Source of the DNA: Corella eumyota | Taxonomy: Eukaryota > Chordata > Ascidiacea > Phlebobranchia > Corellidae | DNA length: 64,000 bases | NCBI GenBank assembly: GCA_963082875.1 | Contig: OY720102.1 | Span: 3,038,001-3,102,000 of the forward strand | Reading direction: 5' to 3' | Part shown: positions 25,001 to 41,100 of the stretch, one piece after another | Layout of the letters: every line of letters starts with the position of its first letter | How positions within the stretch are numbered: position 1 is the stretch's first letter | Notes under the pieces: generated by a model | Seen by the model: only the letters and a program-made list of their open reading frames with translations | Database searches by the model: none | What the model was told of the DNA's origin: nothing | Program-made: the position numbers and the translations under genes

Positions 25001-25842
25001 TAAACTCCACTGTGGTATGTTATATTTATAGTTTACCTTTAGTTAAATAAAGTCAATAAATTAATTTGTATTTTAAATTATTTTAAACTTTTATTTTCAT
25101 AGACTTGGAAAAATGAGACTGTTGCTGAAGAGAAATTACTGAAACCTTATGAAGATCCAGTTTTAAAACCATCTGATGCAAGGAGTAAATACTTGGAACT
25201 CAACAGAGAGGTAGACACTTTTTTATGTGCTTGTATAAGAAGAAATGTTTTAAAAATTTAAACTAAGGTATTTTTCCAACAAATTTTAAATGTGGTAATT
25301 TTAAAATAATGAATATGTTTTAAGATGGCTTTACAATATAAATTAATATTCCTAGATTCAATATCTTATAAACAAAGCCAAAACCGCAAAACCTAAGCCA
25401 AGAAAGGAAGCAAATGAGACAACAACAGAAGGTAAGGACTAAAAAGATCTTAATTCTGTTGGTAAACAAGATTTTAAAAATTATTTTTTAATGGATTTGT
25501 TTTTTATAGAAACAACTAAAAAAGAAGAGACAGTTATTGAAGATGGAAAAACTACAGACACCGATGAAAATGCTGATGATGCAACTAAAGAAAATGATGA
25601 GGCTTCTGAGAATGAGGAAAATTCTACTTCAGATAAAAATATTGATGATGATGAAGTTGAGCCTCTAACTACAGAAGAAAGTACAACAACAACAACCGAG
25701 GCCGCTGAAGAGGAGACTTTAGAGTTGCCAGGTTTTTATAAGCAAAACAATAAATATATTAAAAAAATTACTGATTTTTAACTTAATTTTAATATTTTTA
25801 GATGAAACAAACAATAAAGATGAAGAAAAGGAAGAATTATAA
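19037..25842 (+). CDS. HYOU1: Hypoxia up-regulated protein 1 (GRP170/ORP150), ER chaperone
   Basis: A large Hsp70-family chaperone and BiP nucleotide exchange factor of the ER lumen. 27 exons: 19037-19097, 19218-19311, 19395-19473, 19578-19723, 19878-19969, 20136-20264, 20452-20556, 20756-20877, 20998-21123, 21267-21401, 21543-21625, 21713-21845, 22286-22404, 22538-22606, 22804-22951, 23235-23322, 23564-23623, 23813-23962, 24037-24154, 24274-24376, 24498-24605, 24688-24780, 24889-25014, 25103-25210, 25356-25431, 25510-25731, 25802-25842; 977 residues (human 999). Signal peptide at the start; ATPase motifs [21 protein letters not shown] and [13 protein letters not shown]; a long Lys/Glu-rich acidic insert (exons 16-18) typical of GRP170; the C-terminal helical part has [11 protein letters not shown] and WKNETVAEE. 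It ends in KEEL, an ER-retrieval signal. The intron after 24605 starts with GC, not GT. Confidence 0.96.
23650..23760 (+). mobile_element. tRNA-headed SINE fragment in a HYOU1 intron
   Basis: GTGGCATGGCTTAATCG looks like an A-box arm and GGCCCTAGGTTTGATCCCC like a T arm with B box. The spacing fits a tRNA head. Sequence after it (CTATAGTACCCATT) may be tail. Its T-arm region resembles the short match at 54223-54245. Confidence 0.55.
24606..24687 (+). other. GC-AG intron of HYOU1
   Basis: Exon 21 ends GCTGCAGAG and the intron begins GCAAAT; it ends TTTTTAG. Using GC as the donor keeps phase 0 and gives ETAAE followed by LYDEKRE, matching the helical region of HYOU1. The frame runs on to a stop a few codons into the intron, and no GT in the right phase keeps the alignment. 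GC-AG introns are a known minor class spliced by the normal machinery. Confidence 0.8.
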
Positions 25843-26160
25843 ATAAATTCTAAAAAGCAAATTTGCACAAAAAACTTATTTATTATCTTTTTGACAAATT
25901 CTTAGGCAATTTTTTTTCCATACTGAATTGGTGCAATTTTTGAGTACGTAAAATTCCTTTAAACTTTAATTGTGGTCTCTGTTGTTTTTTATAAAATTGG
26001 GTATTTTTACATGTCTGTAAAGCAAACTAAGCATTTTCAATAGTTTAAACTATTGTGAAAATGTAAATTGTGTTGCTTTATTAAAGTGTATTTGTTTTTG
26101 TTTAAAAGATGCCATTTCTTACTTACTAAGACTAAAAATTTTATATTAAATGTTCTTCAA

Positions 26161-26166
26161 AATAAA
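26161..26166 (+). terminator. Probable HYOU1 polyadenylation signal
   Basis: AATAAA about 320 bases after the HYOU1 stop. A second AATAAA lies at 26434-26439, just before the hAT element, and could be an alternative end. Confidence 0.5.
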
Positions 26167-26488
26167 GACTATATTGCAAAAGTTCAATACTGATATTTAC
26201 CCTTTTTTTGTTAAAATCTTTTCAAGTTCTGGAGATTGTTTTGCATAAAATCATGTCAACTTTTCACTGTGTAAAAAGGATTATTAACTTAAATTTCACC
26301 AAAATGTATTGATTATCTGCTTAGGTTGCTTCGAAAAGTATTTGACGTTAAGTTTGCTGTAGTATATATTTTGTCTTGTCCCTTAATGCCACTTTTTTGT
26401 ATTTGCTTTTTACACTATTAACATGTAACTGCAAATAAAGGGTAAAGTGATTATGTTGTTAACAAGTTTTTAAACGGTATATCTAGAT

Positions 26489-26761
26489 CAGGGGTTCTTA
26501 ACCCTTTTGTCTCGTTTACCCAAAGGTTATATTTGCCCCCACTCTCTTGGCCCCCTATTAAAGAAATGTAAAACATCTTTTTTGTCTTGTTTAACACAGC
26601 AAATATCAAAAAAAGTTTTTTTAGTTGCCTGAAAAACGATTGTTCCTGACGGGTTGCTGTGAAAATTAACGTCCTCGCAAATGTTCCAGATAACTATGAT
26701 ATATAATTCAATAAAAATTTACCCCCTTGATATAAAATTTACCCCCGGTTAAGAACCCATG
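26489..26761. mobile_element. Non-autonomous hAT-type DNA transposon (273 bp)
   Basis: Terminal inverted repeats CAGGGGTTCTTAACC at the left and GGTTAAGAACCCATG at the right match at 14 of 15 positions. Both ends are flanked by the same 8 bases, ATCTAGAT (26481-26488 and 26762-26769): the 8-bp target duplication expected of hAT elements. CAGGGGTTCTTAACC is also a typical hAT end. At 273 bp with no open frame it is a MITE-like copy that would need transposase from elsewhere. The intact duplication suggests it is fairly young. Confidence 0.92.
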
Positions 26762-27406
26762 ATCTAGATATTATTACATGATATTAAATATATAAAAATA
26801 ATTGAATAGAGCTGTTTATTACCAGATTTGAGATAAAAATACCTGAATAATTAACAATTTTTACCTAAATGACCTACATAACAAAAAAAATATTGGATTT
26901 ATAATTGTGTAATATCGAGGATAAACTTACTTAATAATTTGTTGTTGGAAACCCTACCACACTTTCCGACTTTTCATAATTTTTTGTTTGCTTAATCGTC
27001 AGGTGCTCTGTTTTTTTTTGTCAATAAGTTAGACAGTTAGGCTAAGAAAATAAAATGTTTAGTTAAAAACACGTGTTAGGTTGTGTAATAGGTCATGTAA
27101 GATTAATGTTGTTTTGGGTATGTTTTCAATATAATTGTAACAAGCGAAAATTTGGCTTAAAGTGTTTATTAACATTTACCAGTTGACACGATTTGTTATT
27201 TAAAAGAAACATCTCAAATACATTAAACTAGCGTGTAAAAACTTTAAATATTTTATAATCTGATAGTTTTTAATACTAATGTTACAATTCTTCTTTAGGT
27301 TTTGCTTCTAGAATTGTAATAGACGAATTTGCAGATTGCCATATTAGTAAAATTAAAAAAAAAGAAAAAAATATTTTCAAATTATTTTGTATTTAATCAA
27401 TAAAAA

Positions 27407-31592
<4,186 letters not shown>

Positions 31593-33149
31593 CATTTTTA
31601 AATTAGAAATCAAGGTTAGTGTCAACTTTTAAACACAATTTTTTGTAACATTAACATGGGTATTATTTTATATACAGTATTTTAAAATTATAAAGAATGC
31701 ATGGATTGTTGAACTACAAACTTTACAGTTATCCTAATTTTTATTTTTTTGAAAAGTTTTAAAGCATTTGTTAACTTTTGTTATGTTTTTAGTTTCCACA
31801 AAATTGTTTTTAGTTTCTAAGGAATTTCTCACTGCCACCTTGTTTCTATGGCAACCTATTTTGCTTGCAACATTTTGAAACACAGCCCCCCCTGTTGGCG
31901 AAAAAGACTCACCTTCGAGCAAATAAGTAGCCGACAGGTAACTTTAGTATTGTCTCTAACATGAGAGGTTACAGGTTTTTATTCTCTTTATTTAGGGACC
32001 ACAGGTAACAGTGTGGTACATTTTTTTCATTGCCTTTTTATGTAACAAAAAAGTAAAAAAAATCCTACAAAAAAATTCTCTTGAGATTAAATTTTCTCTG
32101 GTTATGTTGTTCTTCTTTTCTCCTCGTCGTTTCTTGATGAAAGAACAACAATTTTTATTTCTAAGAAGAACAAAATTAAATGTAGAAAAAATATGCTTAA
32201 ATATTTTGAATGACCTCATTCCTACTGGACACAATATTTTTAGAAGGGCCCAAAAAATAAAAAATTAAAGTCCTTTGTCCTCTAACAAAAAGATGCAAAA
32301 GTTTAAAAAACACAACAAAAATCTTCTCCTTCAAAGAAAATACACAACTCAGTTAATCAACATTTCTTGTTTCTAAACAACTTTTGTTAGTGAAAAAAAA
32401 ACATTTAAATATTGCTCTGTTCATCTTGTTATAGAGGTTATCTTATTTAGTTCAATGCCAATTATTTAATTATGATGTGATTTTTTTTTTCGTCATGCCT
32501 CCATATTATTATTATTATTAGTACCCTTTCTAATGTAATAGATATTTAGTTTGTATTTCAGTTAAACTCACATTTTAATTTTACTTGTTAAGGTCTTGAC
32601 CATCTGTTTACTTTCAATTTACTTTATTTTTTTCTAATCTAATTTTTAGTTTAATTCTTTGCAAATGATTTGTACAAAATTTCAATAACAATTAAAAAAA
32701 CGGATGCGAAAAAAAAATATTTCAAGTTTCTTTAGGTTGGTTTTTTTTGAATTTTGGTTATAAACAGATTACTATTACTTAAAGGTAGACCTTTTTGGTA
32801 AAAAACGTACACAATAATATTATAAATCTATTTATTATGAAAGTCAAATAAAATGAACAAGTTTTTTTACGAAGCAGCGAGATAAAAATTAAAAATATTC
32901 ACGACTATGAGGGGGTTTATAAAATATGCAAAATACAATTAATAAAACAAAAAGTTACAGTTTTTAACACACGTGTCAATATAATCTTTTTTTTTCTGAC
33001 TACGCACAATAGATAGTGTTATAAACTGGTACTTAGTTGACCCAGTTTTATTTTAACAAAACAATACACAACACATATAAACTCTATAAAAATCAGGCAT
33101 ACTATTTGGCCTCTATAAAACTATTTCCAATAAAAACTTAGGATTTAAC
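31593..33149. other. Convergent 3' regions of PAPOLA (+) and CCSAP (-)
   Basis: No gene is recognised. The stretch should hold the 3' UTRs of both flanking genes, which face each other. It is T-rich on the plus strand to about 32700, with an AATAAA near 32255, and contains a short ATT microsatellite near 32505. Small open frames on both strands at 31992-32268 are low-complexity and have no family resemblance. Confidence 0.5.
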
Positions 33150-34406
33150 TCAAGGTTTAAGAACTTTTCGCTTGGTGCTTAGCCTAGATTTTCTACCAGA
33201 TTTTTTGCTGGCTTTTGACTGAGCTGTTCCAGGTCGTGAAGATAGACTCGAGTAACAGCGTTGGTATTCAGTTTGCCATTCACTTGAGTCAGATATTTTC
33301 TGAAATCATGAAAGAAGATTTGTCATTGAGAAGTGTTTAAAACTGATACTAGCATAAAGTAGTTATAAGTAGGTAAAATAGTATTGTATATAAAGGTAAA
33401 TTTATTTACCTTTAATGCAGGGATATTAGCCAAAGCAGATGAGGCTCGTTCCAACAACTTTTGTTTCTGCTTTTTCTTTTCACTTACCAGATAACTTTTG
33501 CGCTGTAGAGCAGCTGGATAAACCTAAACAAAAGCAAGTTTAGCTGAGTTTTTTTGTACAGTTAAAAACCAATTTTAATTTGTAAAACAGAGAACAAAAT
33601 GAAGTCTTACAGTTTTCTTTGGAGCTTGCACATTGTGTGTTCTTTTTCTTCCAGTTGTAACTTGTTCATCTGCCCAACCATAACTCATAAATGGAGGTTT
33701 CTCAACACTTTGTACTCGAACTGTTGGTGTTTTACCTCTGCTTTTGGAACGAGATCGGGTCACTGTTTTAGTTGTGTCTGGTTTGGTAGGTTCTTCTTGG
33801 TCTTTACATAAGAATAATTTTAATATGTAATTTATAAGAAATTAAGTACCTTACTCAAACTGAGACTTACACACTACAAGCATTAAAAAGAACTTTACAG
33901 CAATAAGCAATTCACAGCAATTAAACACTATAAAATTAACGGAGAATTACATCACTACAAATTTAACATGCAAATTAGTTTCACACCAGAAGTTTGTGAT
34001 GCTTTACTTTTGCTTAATTCTTTTTCACATTTGTCAGAAGTTGGATCCACATTTTCATCACCAGAAAGTCTCTTTGCTATTTCTTCTTCTCCTTCATTCT
34101 GATTTCTGCAAAAAAAATAATGTTTTTATTCTCTGCAAAGCAAAAACTTACAAGTAAATCATTCATTGTCAACATATTAAATTCAGACACCAGGATTTAA
34201 AAAAATATTTACTCTTCGTTGTTCGAAACTGAGTCAGTGTCCATGTCACTTTCAGACTCCCATTTAAAAATCATATTTCCATTATTTTCCTTCTCTCTGC
34301 GTTTGGTTCGGTAGTCCAACTGTTCCATGTAATTTGCTGTAAAATAATCGTCGTCGATGGGCGAAAATTGACGCTGGTATTCTGATTTTCGAATATGGTG
34401 CTTCAT
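33150..34406 (-). CDS. CCSAP: Centriole, cilia and spindle-associated protein
   Basis: In vertebrates this microtubule-binding protein sits on centrioles, spindle microtubules and ciliary axonemes. Exons on the minus strand: 34406-34213, 34105-33987, 33801-33611, 33523-33410, 33299-33150; 255 residues, like the human protein. Three blocks match human CCSAP: the N-terminal KSEYQRQFSP with YMEQLDYRTKRR (human KSEYMKRYQEP, YRELLHYRLGRR), the central KPPFMSYGWADEQ with TGRKRTHNVQA (human KHPFALYGWGEKQ, GSQKTHNVCA), and near the C-terminus SEWQTEYQRCYSS (human NPWMTEYMRCYSA). An acidic segment follows the N-block and the tail is very basic (SGRKSRLSTKRKV), in keeping with microtubule binding. Confidence 0.92.
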
Positions 34407-37400
34407 TTCGATTTTTTGAAGGTAACAGCGCTTTTAATCTGTTGATAGACGAACGTCGGTCGTTTTTACTATCTTTTATATTTTAATACAATAAATCAAC
34501 ACTACTTAGGTGTTTAGAATGAATCACAACTAGCCAAACTGTTTAGCTTTCTAATTTTCGCTTTGCAAAACTTGAAATAAATGCAGTTACACTTTGTATA
34601 CAAACTATTTGAAAAAAGATAGGAGAGTAGTAACTTGTAATCGAATTTATTTTATCCTAATAATATGTGTATTTTTATTGATATATCACTAATAAACTTT
34701 ATTTTAATAAAGTAATTTTTGTTGTTTATTTATGATAGGTTATTTGAACAAAAAAGGCGTTAATCTATTAGATATTTTTTAATTATTTTGAGACATTTTG
34801 CACTATAAGTATCTACCCACTAACGTGTATAAAAATCTTAATTCAAGCTGTTTATTTTTGTCGTCTGCTTTGTTTATATTTTGTTAAGAACTTTAAAACT
34901 TCAATTTAATAAAGAATTTTTACTGTAAAGCACTAGAAAAAAGATTCACATAAAAAGGTAACCTAATTATTTGTTTAAATTTTGATTAAGCATTTTAAGT
35001 TTTCTGTTTTGCAATACACGTTTTAGTTTCACCTTTTTAAAATTTATAAACTTAAGTTAGATACAAATTAGATGGTGTATATTTTTGCCAGTGTAACTAA
35101 AAACTCAATTTATTAAGCAACGCTATTTAAAACTGAGCAGAATTTTGCTAAGGAAATTAAACGTAACAAATACTTGCGCGAGCGACGCGGTTGTGATTTA
35201 AGGGCTTAGCGAAGCCTAAAGCCAACCGCACGAATTCATAAAACTGGATTTAACGCTTTATTACGCAGTTTGTCTTTTTAAACAATCAATAGACGTTTAA
35301 TGGTCTTCATAATTTGTTCGTTTGCTATTACTGTTAAAAAGTCCGCTATGGAAAACATACAAAAGTTAACCGTTAACGCTTTGCCCAGGGTAGAGTTGCC
35401 TTTGGTTTAAATTGACCCTTTTAACATGGCTTAATAAAGACACTTTTCCAACTTAAGTGTGTGTGTGTTTTAAATGAGATTTGAACTTGAAAAATCGATG
35501 GAAAACACGCAGTGATTAATTTTACAATTATTTGAATGGAGTGAAAGTGCAAAAAATGATTTTCAATCGTGGAAAAATGAAATTTTTTAATGCCCAATTT
35601 TAAAATGAAGTGTTGCCAACGATTTATTCTGTACAGACACCAGTGTTGCCAACTTTTTTTATGGAGCGACAATTTATTTCTACAACATAATGAATGAGAT
35701 CTACGGCTAAATTTAAAGATTTTATGATTCAGTCAAATTATTAAAACAAACGTGTGAAAATTGATCACGTGATATAATGACGACATATTTGAAGAATAAT
35801 AGAGTGATGACGTAACAATATTACACACGTGATTATAAAAATTTGGAAGACGCTAAAACATGGAAATGATATACTAGATAACAAAATGTAAAATGCACAA
35901 TTATTAAAAAAACGAGTTAAACTGAATATATTTTTCAAAAAATGAATATATAAATATACTGAGTAAAAGTTGTTTTGTAATGGTTATTTATTAGAAAAAT
36001 AGACACAGCAAAAAACAATCCGAAAAAAGTCGAAGGAAAAGCTGAATTTCGTTTGCTACAGTTATTAATACAGTCGTCATGGCTTTATAATCGTGTGTAA
36101 ACTGTAAAGTGTAAAGTCTTTTATATCACAACGTAGAATATGCTGCAAAAAGTAGTACGTACTAAAAAAATACATCAAAATAATATTATCTTAAAAATAC
36201 AAGTAAACTGGTATTATAGCCAAAGAAAACACTTTAACAGTATCAGTAAAAGTCGTTTTAACACTGTTGAAGAAATCGTATATTAACATAAGCTTTAAAA
36301 ATAAGCTTAGATATGTTAAATAGGTTTTATACGTGATGAAACGTTTGTAACAAAATACGTTTTGGCCTTGGCAAAGCATTCTCACAGTTTGTATGAGCTA
36401 ATCAGAAAAAAATGCTAGAAAATATTGTTAAAAAGAACACCAGTGATATTTATCCAACATTTTCTGTAAAATAATAACTCGTTAATGTAGTTTAAAAACA
36501 TTACAACAAATTATCGAAATCTTAAAAAAAAGGTAATTAAAACGAACTCACCCGTGTCAAGGTCATTCATTCCCGCTGTCATGGCAACTGTCATATTTAG
36601 TTTGTTCTTTCATCTTAAACTCAATAACCTAATTCTTTGTCGCAATTTAGGACCTAGTGTCTAATATTGAGTGTAAAACATTAAATGTGTAATTAACGTC
36701 GATGGTTAAAGCCACCAAATGGTATTTGTTATGATTTCAGGACTTTGAAATGTGTGGAAAAGTGAGTTTACAGAATTTTGGGTCTTTTTTAATGATGTGT
36801 TGTTTTCCAGTTAGGAATGTATCAAGAATTACAACGTTTAGGCAGAAGTTAAGTGATCACGTATGGGGTTGTAAGAGATAGAGTTTAAATGCTTGAATTA
36901 GAAGAGAGAGAAAGTGCACCGATTTGACTGATTTGAGGCTAATAATAATGATGACGTGGGGTTATGACAGCTGCCCAGTTTTGCGCGGGAACGGTTATGA
37001 CGATGACACAGACAGCTTGAATTAATCTAAAGATAAAAGTGTGACGTCATGGGTTACAATAAAAGGCAATTTTGATTGCTTAAGTATGAAAAATCAACTG
37101 TTATCCATAAGTGAAAATATGATACACCAAAATAGCTATAAAATATTTAAATATATCTGAAATAAAATACAATATGGTAAAGGTTAAGCAGAATTGCCTT
37201 ATCTATTTAAATTAATCATGCAATGCTATTATGATAATGCTTATAAGTAGGCATAAATTAAAACAGAAACCAAACGCTGTCAGTACAAAAAACACGAAAA
37301 AATGGAAGCCAGTATTCTTATAACGTTAAAAAATAATAGGTTTACACAGTTTTCTTATTTACATGCGGCTTAATATGGCACTTATAATATTCTTGTTAAA

Positions 37401-38195
37401 AAACAACTTGCTTATGGCTATAAAACGCAAATAACGCAATAAAACAGCGTAGTACATCTCTCGAAAGTACGCAATAATATCTACAACATCTCGAACGAGT
37501 TCTGGAATTTTCCGCAGAGTCAATGCTTAAAAAAAACACGCGTACTTTGCCTTGTCAGGCTATAAGGTAACATTGCTACTATGTGAAAACAGTCGTAAAT
37601 GACGTAGGTAATCCAATGGCTTGCGTTTGATAGGCGCATTTATGTACTATGGGATGATCTATAGAAAGAGCCGAAATAGGCGGTAAAGTCGACGTTATAT
37701 GAAATTCGTTACGCAAAAACTTTTACGCTTTAATCAGGTTACAACCTGATTTATAATTAAATTAGTGCGTTCTACTGAAAATCCCTGCTTCAAAATAAGG
37801 AAATTATTGATCCAAAAATCAAAAGCAATTTGATTAGGCTGCTAATGCGTGTGAATAATGCATAAATAAAATGCCACCCAAAACCGAATTAAAATTAGCC
37901 AAATTGAACTTTATAAATGTATGCCGCAATGCCACTGAAAACAAGTTAAACTGAACTGTAACAAGGTGTTAGAAACATGCAAATGTTGGTTTCTAGGAAT
38001 TAAAATATCGAAAAAAAACAAGAAAAAATGAATGTGAACGCTAAGGAACATCGCCGTATTTGGAAGAACTCGACTTTTAGTAGAACTCTGCTCTAAACGG
38101 GCATAAAAATATGTCTAACTATTGCCCTTAGCCTAAAATCTCGGCTCTAACATTGTCTGAACGATTTTGGCATGCAATTTGTTGCTACACTCTTC
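34407..38195. other. Spacer: CCSAP promoter side and NOVA 3' UTR side
   Basis: No coding exon recognised. The left part should hold the CCSAP promoter; the right part, up to the NOVA stop, probably the NOVA 3' UTR. A TCACGTGA lies at 35766-35773, a TGACGTCA at 37042-37049, and a small hairpin AATCAGGTTACAACCTGATT near 37734. Open frames at 35421-35672 and 36191-36385 on the minus strand are not supported. Confidence 0.45.
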
Positions 38196-41100
38196 TTAAA
38201 TTAACTTGGCTTGCTGAGCCCTAGCGCTCTGCGCAGCAGAGATCCGCTGTGTAATTAGAAATTGAGCGGTTTGTGAGCTAGGTGGTTTCCCTGTTATGGT
38301 AACTCTTCGATTTCTGGTCCCAGCCACGTATTCTCCTTTCTTTGAAATCTGGATCTTTGCGCCGGATATGTCTTGGTATTCGACTAATGTCTTACCGGCT
38401 TTGCCTAGTATTGCTCCTATGAGGTTCTCTGGGATGGATAGATCAATCGTTTCCTTCTGTCCATCGCTCGACTTTTCGATACTCAGTAAACTAACTGTAC
38501 CTTGAGGTACGAGACTGGTTTGTAACATTGGTGGAGAGGGGGCGGAAGCCATGGCTAGACTTGTTGGCGTGATCGCTTGGTGGTGCTGTTGAGCGACGTG
38601 AGAGAGAGTTGCGCCGGCCGGAATGGCTTGCTGTGCTCCTAAAATTTGAGGATGCGAGGTTGTCAAATAACCTAGACTTGCAAGGTAATTGTTCTGTAAG
38701 GCTACGGCTTGTGCGTGCGAAATACCGCCTGGAACAGCTGCGTGTACAGCCTGACCCGCATCCCCGGGGAAAGTCGCTGATAATAAAGGAGTAGAAGGCG
38801 GTAATGGGCTTACAGTGCCTGCTAGAGATCCAGAAGGAATCATACCAACCGAGGTTGCAATACCCGCATGCAGGTTCTGTACTCCAGGAACGACACCAAG
38901 CCCGTTATAGTTAAGTCCGTATGTGTAATTAGTAAGCGCACTTGCGTTCAGTCCCTGTAGGTCTCCGTTCGGAGCCGGAGACGACGCCTGAATAGCAGTG
39001 TGGTGCTGTAGCGTAGGCAGTGCGGCTTGTACGACCTGATGCTGTCCTGGAAGTACGTAATGACCTAACATTGCTGCGACTGCTGGATAGGACGGGTCGA
39101 CTAACTGCTGTCCAGCGGCGTATGGTGACCCAGTTGGGTTAGCATTTGCGACAGGCCCTTGTATACCTGCGTAGCTAATATGCGGGCAACTTGCGCTTTG
39201 TGGATCGTCCTTGATTTTATCGATAATGATATTCGAAGCGGCCATGAGCTGATGTTTTTCTCCTTTAATTGTTATTACTCGTTCTTGGACGTTTACTCCG
39301 TCGGGTTTTTGCGAAAGTTGAACCTGCAGATTCAAGGATGAAATTAGTAAAACAGTTGTATTTTGTTACAGTATGCTCATACTCAGATTTGATATAAAAA
39401 CTGTGTATTTGCTATACATGTTATTGGATTGAAAATCGTTTGATGACTAGACAAGATTATAAATACATATCTTGTAAAATCCAAATGTCGATTCGTAAAA
39501 TAAAATCCAATATAATGATTCATAATATAAAATACATTAATAATATCACGTTTATATAAAAAAATTTATTTAAAATTATCAAAAAAATATTTTTTTTGTA
39601 AAAAATAGTTTTACCTTTGAACCACTTTCCTCCATAATGGTTTTAATGGTTGCACCAGCTTTACCAATAACCAGTCCTGCTGTGGTGTTTGGTACAATAA
39701 TCTTGACCTTAAAATAATATAAATTTTTGAGTATTTATGATAGCACAGTTTGGTTTTTATGATATTTTAATTTTTTTTGGAATTAACATAAGACACCCTA
39801 GTAAGAATTGATGATTAATAATTTGTATTTATTACCATGCAAAATAGCAGCATGGTTTATCATATTGAAATTACTAAATAAGTCTAGGCTAATAATAAGA
39901 AAAGCAATAAAATAGAGAAATAGCCTAATATGCTGTTAGAGCGCAGAAATATGTTTCGAAATCTTAAGTAAAATCAATACCACGTGGCTCTTGGCTTAGT
40001 GCGTATTCTAATAAACAAATCCCAAGGGAAACAGATAAGAAATATTGAAATAGACAGCTGCCTATTTAACGTGGGACCTCGGGGAAAAAGTTAAGTTTTT
40101 TGTCGATTTTGTTTTCGATAAACTTCGGTTTTATAATAAGACAATATTCCATGGGGGGACGAAATTATTGTTCTCATGATATATTGTTTCAAAGTTGTTT
40201 CATTTGTTTTTAAATTAAGGGGATACCTAATTCCCCAAGCAATGTAACAAGTAACTCTTAAAATACTTTAAAACTTGTATTTTTACGAATATTTTCAACA
40301 TAAACATTAAAAACCAAAGAGTAATATTGAGTCACCTTAAAAAGGAAACTAAATCGAATTTAAAAACCCACTCATGCGTTTTATCCCACTGATTATGACG
40401 TCATTAGTATTGCGTCATCGCCTACAGTTTTTTTTTACTTTAAAATCTTGACATTCGATATAATGGGAGTAAGATTCGCTACTTCCTATGTTCATTAGTT
40501 ATGAGCGGCTGTAACTCAATATAATAAGTCTAAAGCCTTGATGTAAATTTAATGTAAATTTGATGTTATTTTTCACCGATAATATGATGGCGGTTTTTTG
40601 GGAGTTTGCAAAGTTTATCAGTGGCGTGTTTACTAAAAATATTTAAGATGGGCAAAAATTGTTTTTCACTAGTTTTTTCCTTTTTAAAATATTCGTTTTA
40701 ATTGTTGCATTGAAAATTATTAATTATCAAATGTTGGTATATATACGATTTAATGTAAATGCCAAAAAAACTTCATAATTTTGAACAAATTGTTAAGCGA
40801 AACCTTAATGCAAATAAAATCGTGCAATTCATATCCGGTTGAAATTTTAAATAACTTTTAAATCGTGATTCTTACTTAATGGAAATATAATTAACAGTTG
40901 AAATGAATCTTTTAAAGCGAAAGAAAATACAAAGTTTTTACTTTCAAAAAAAAATTTGTCGTAATACAATAAAAAAAAACAGTCCTATTAACACTTGGCA
41001 ATTGAAACTCAACGAAAAAACTGTAAAGCTGTACATATACGCTGTACAAATAAGTGAAAGCAGATTTGAAGTGCAATAAAAGTGGTAGAAGGGCCCTTTA

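Noticed and set aside
31992-32268. Overlapping open frames on both strands after PAPOLA
   Set aside because: Low-complexity Lys/Phe-rich peptides in a probable 3' UTR.
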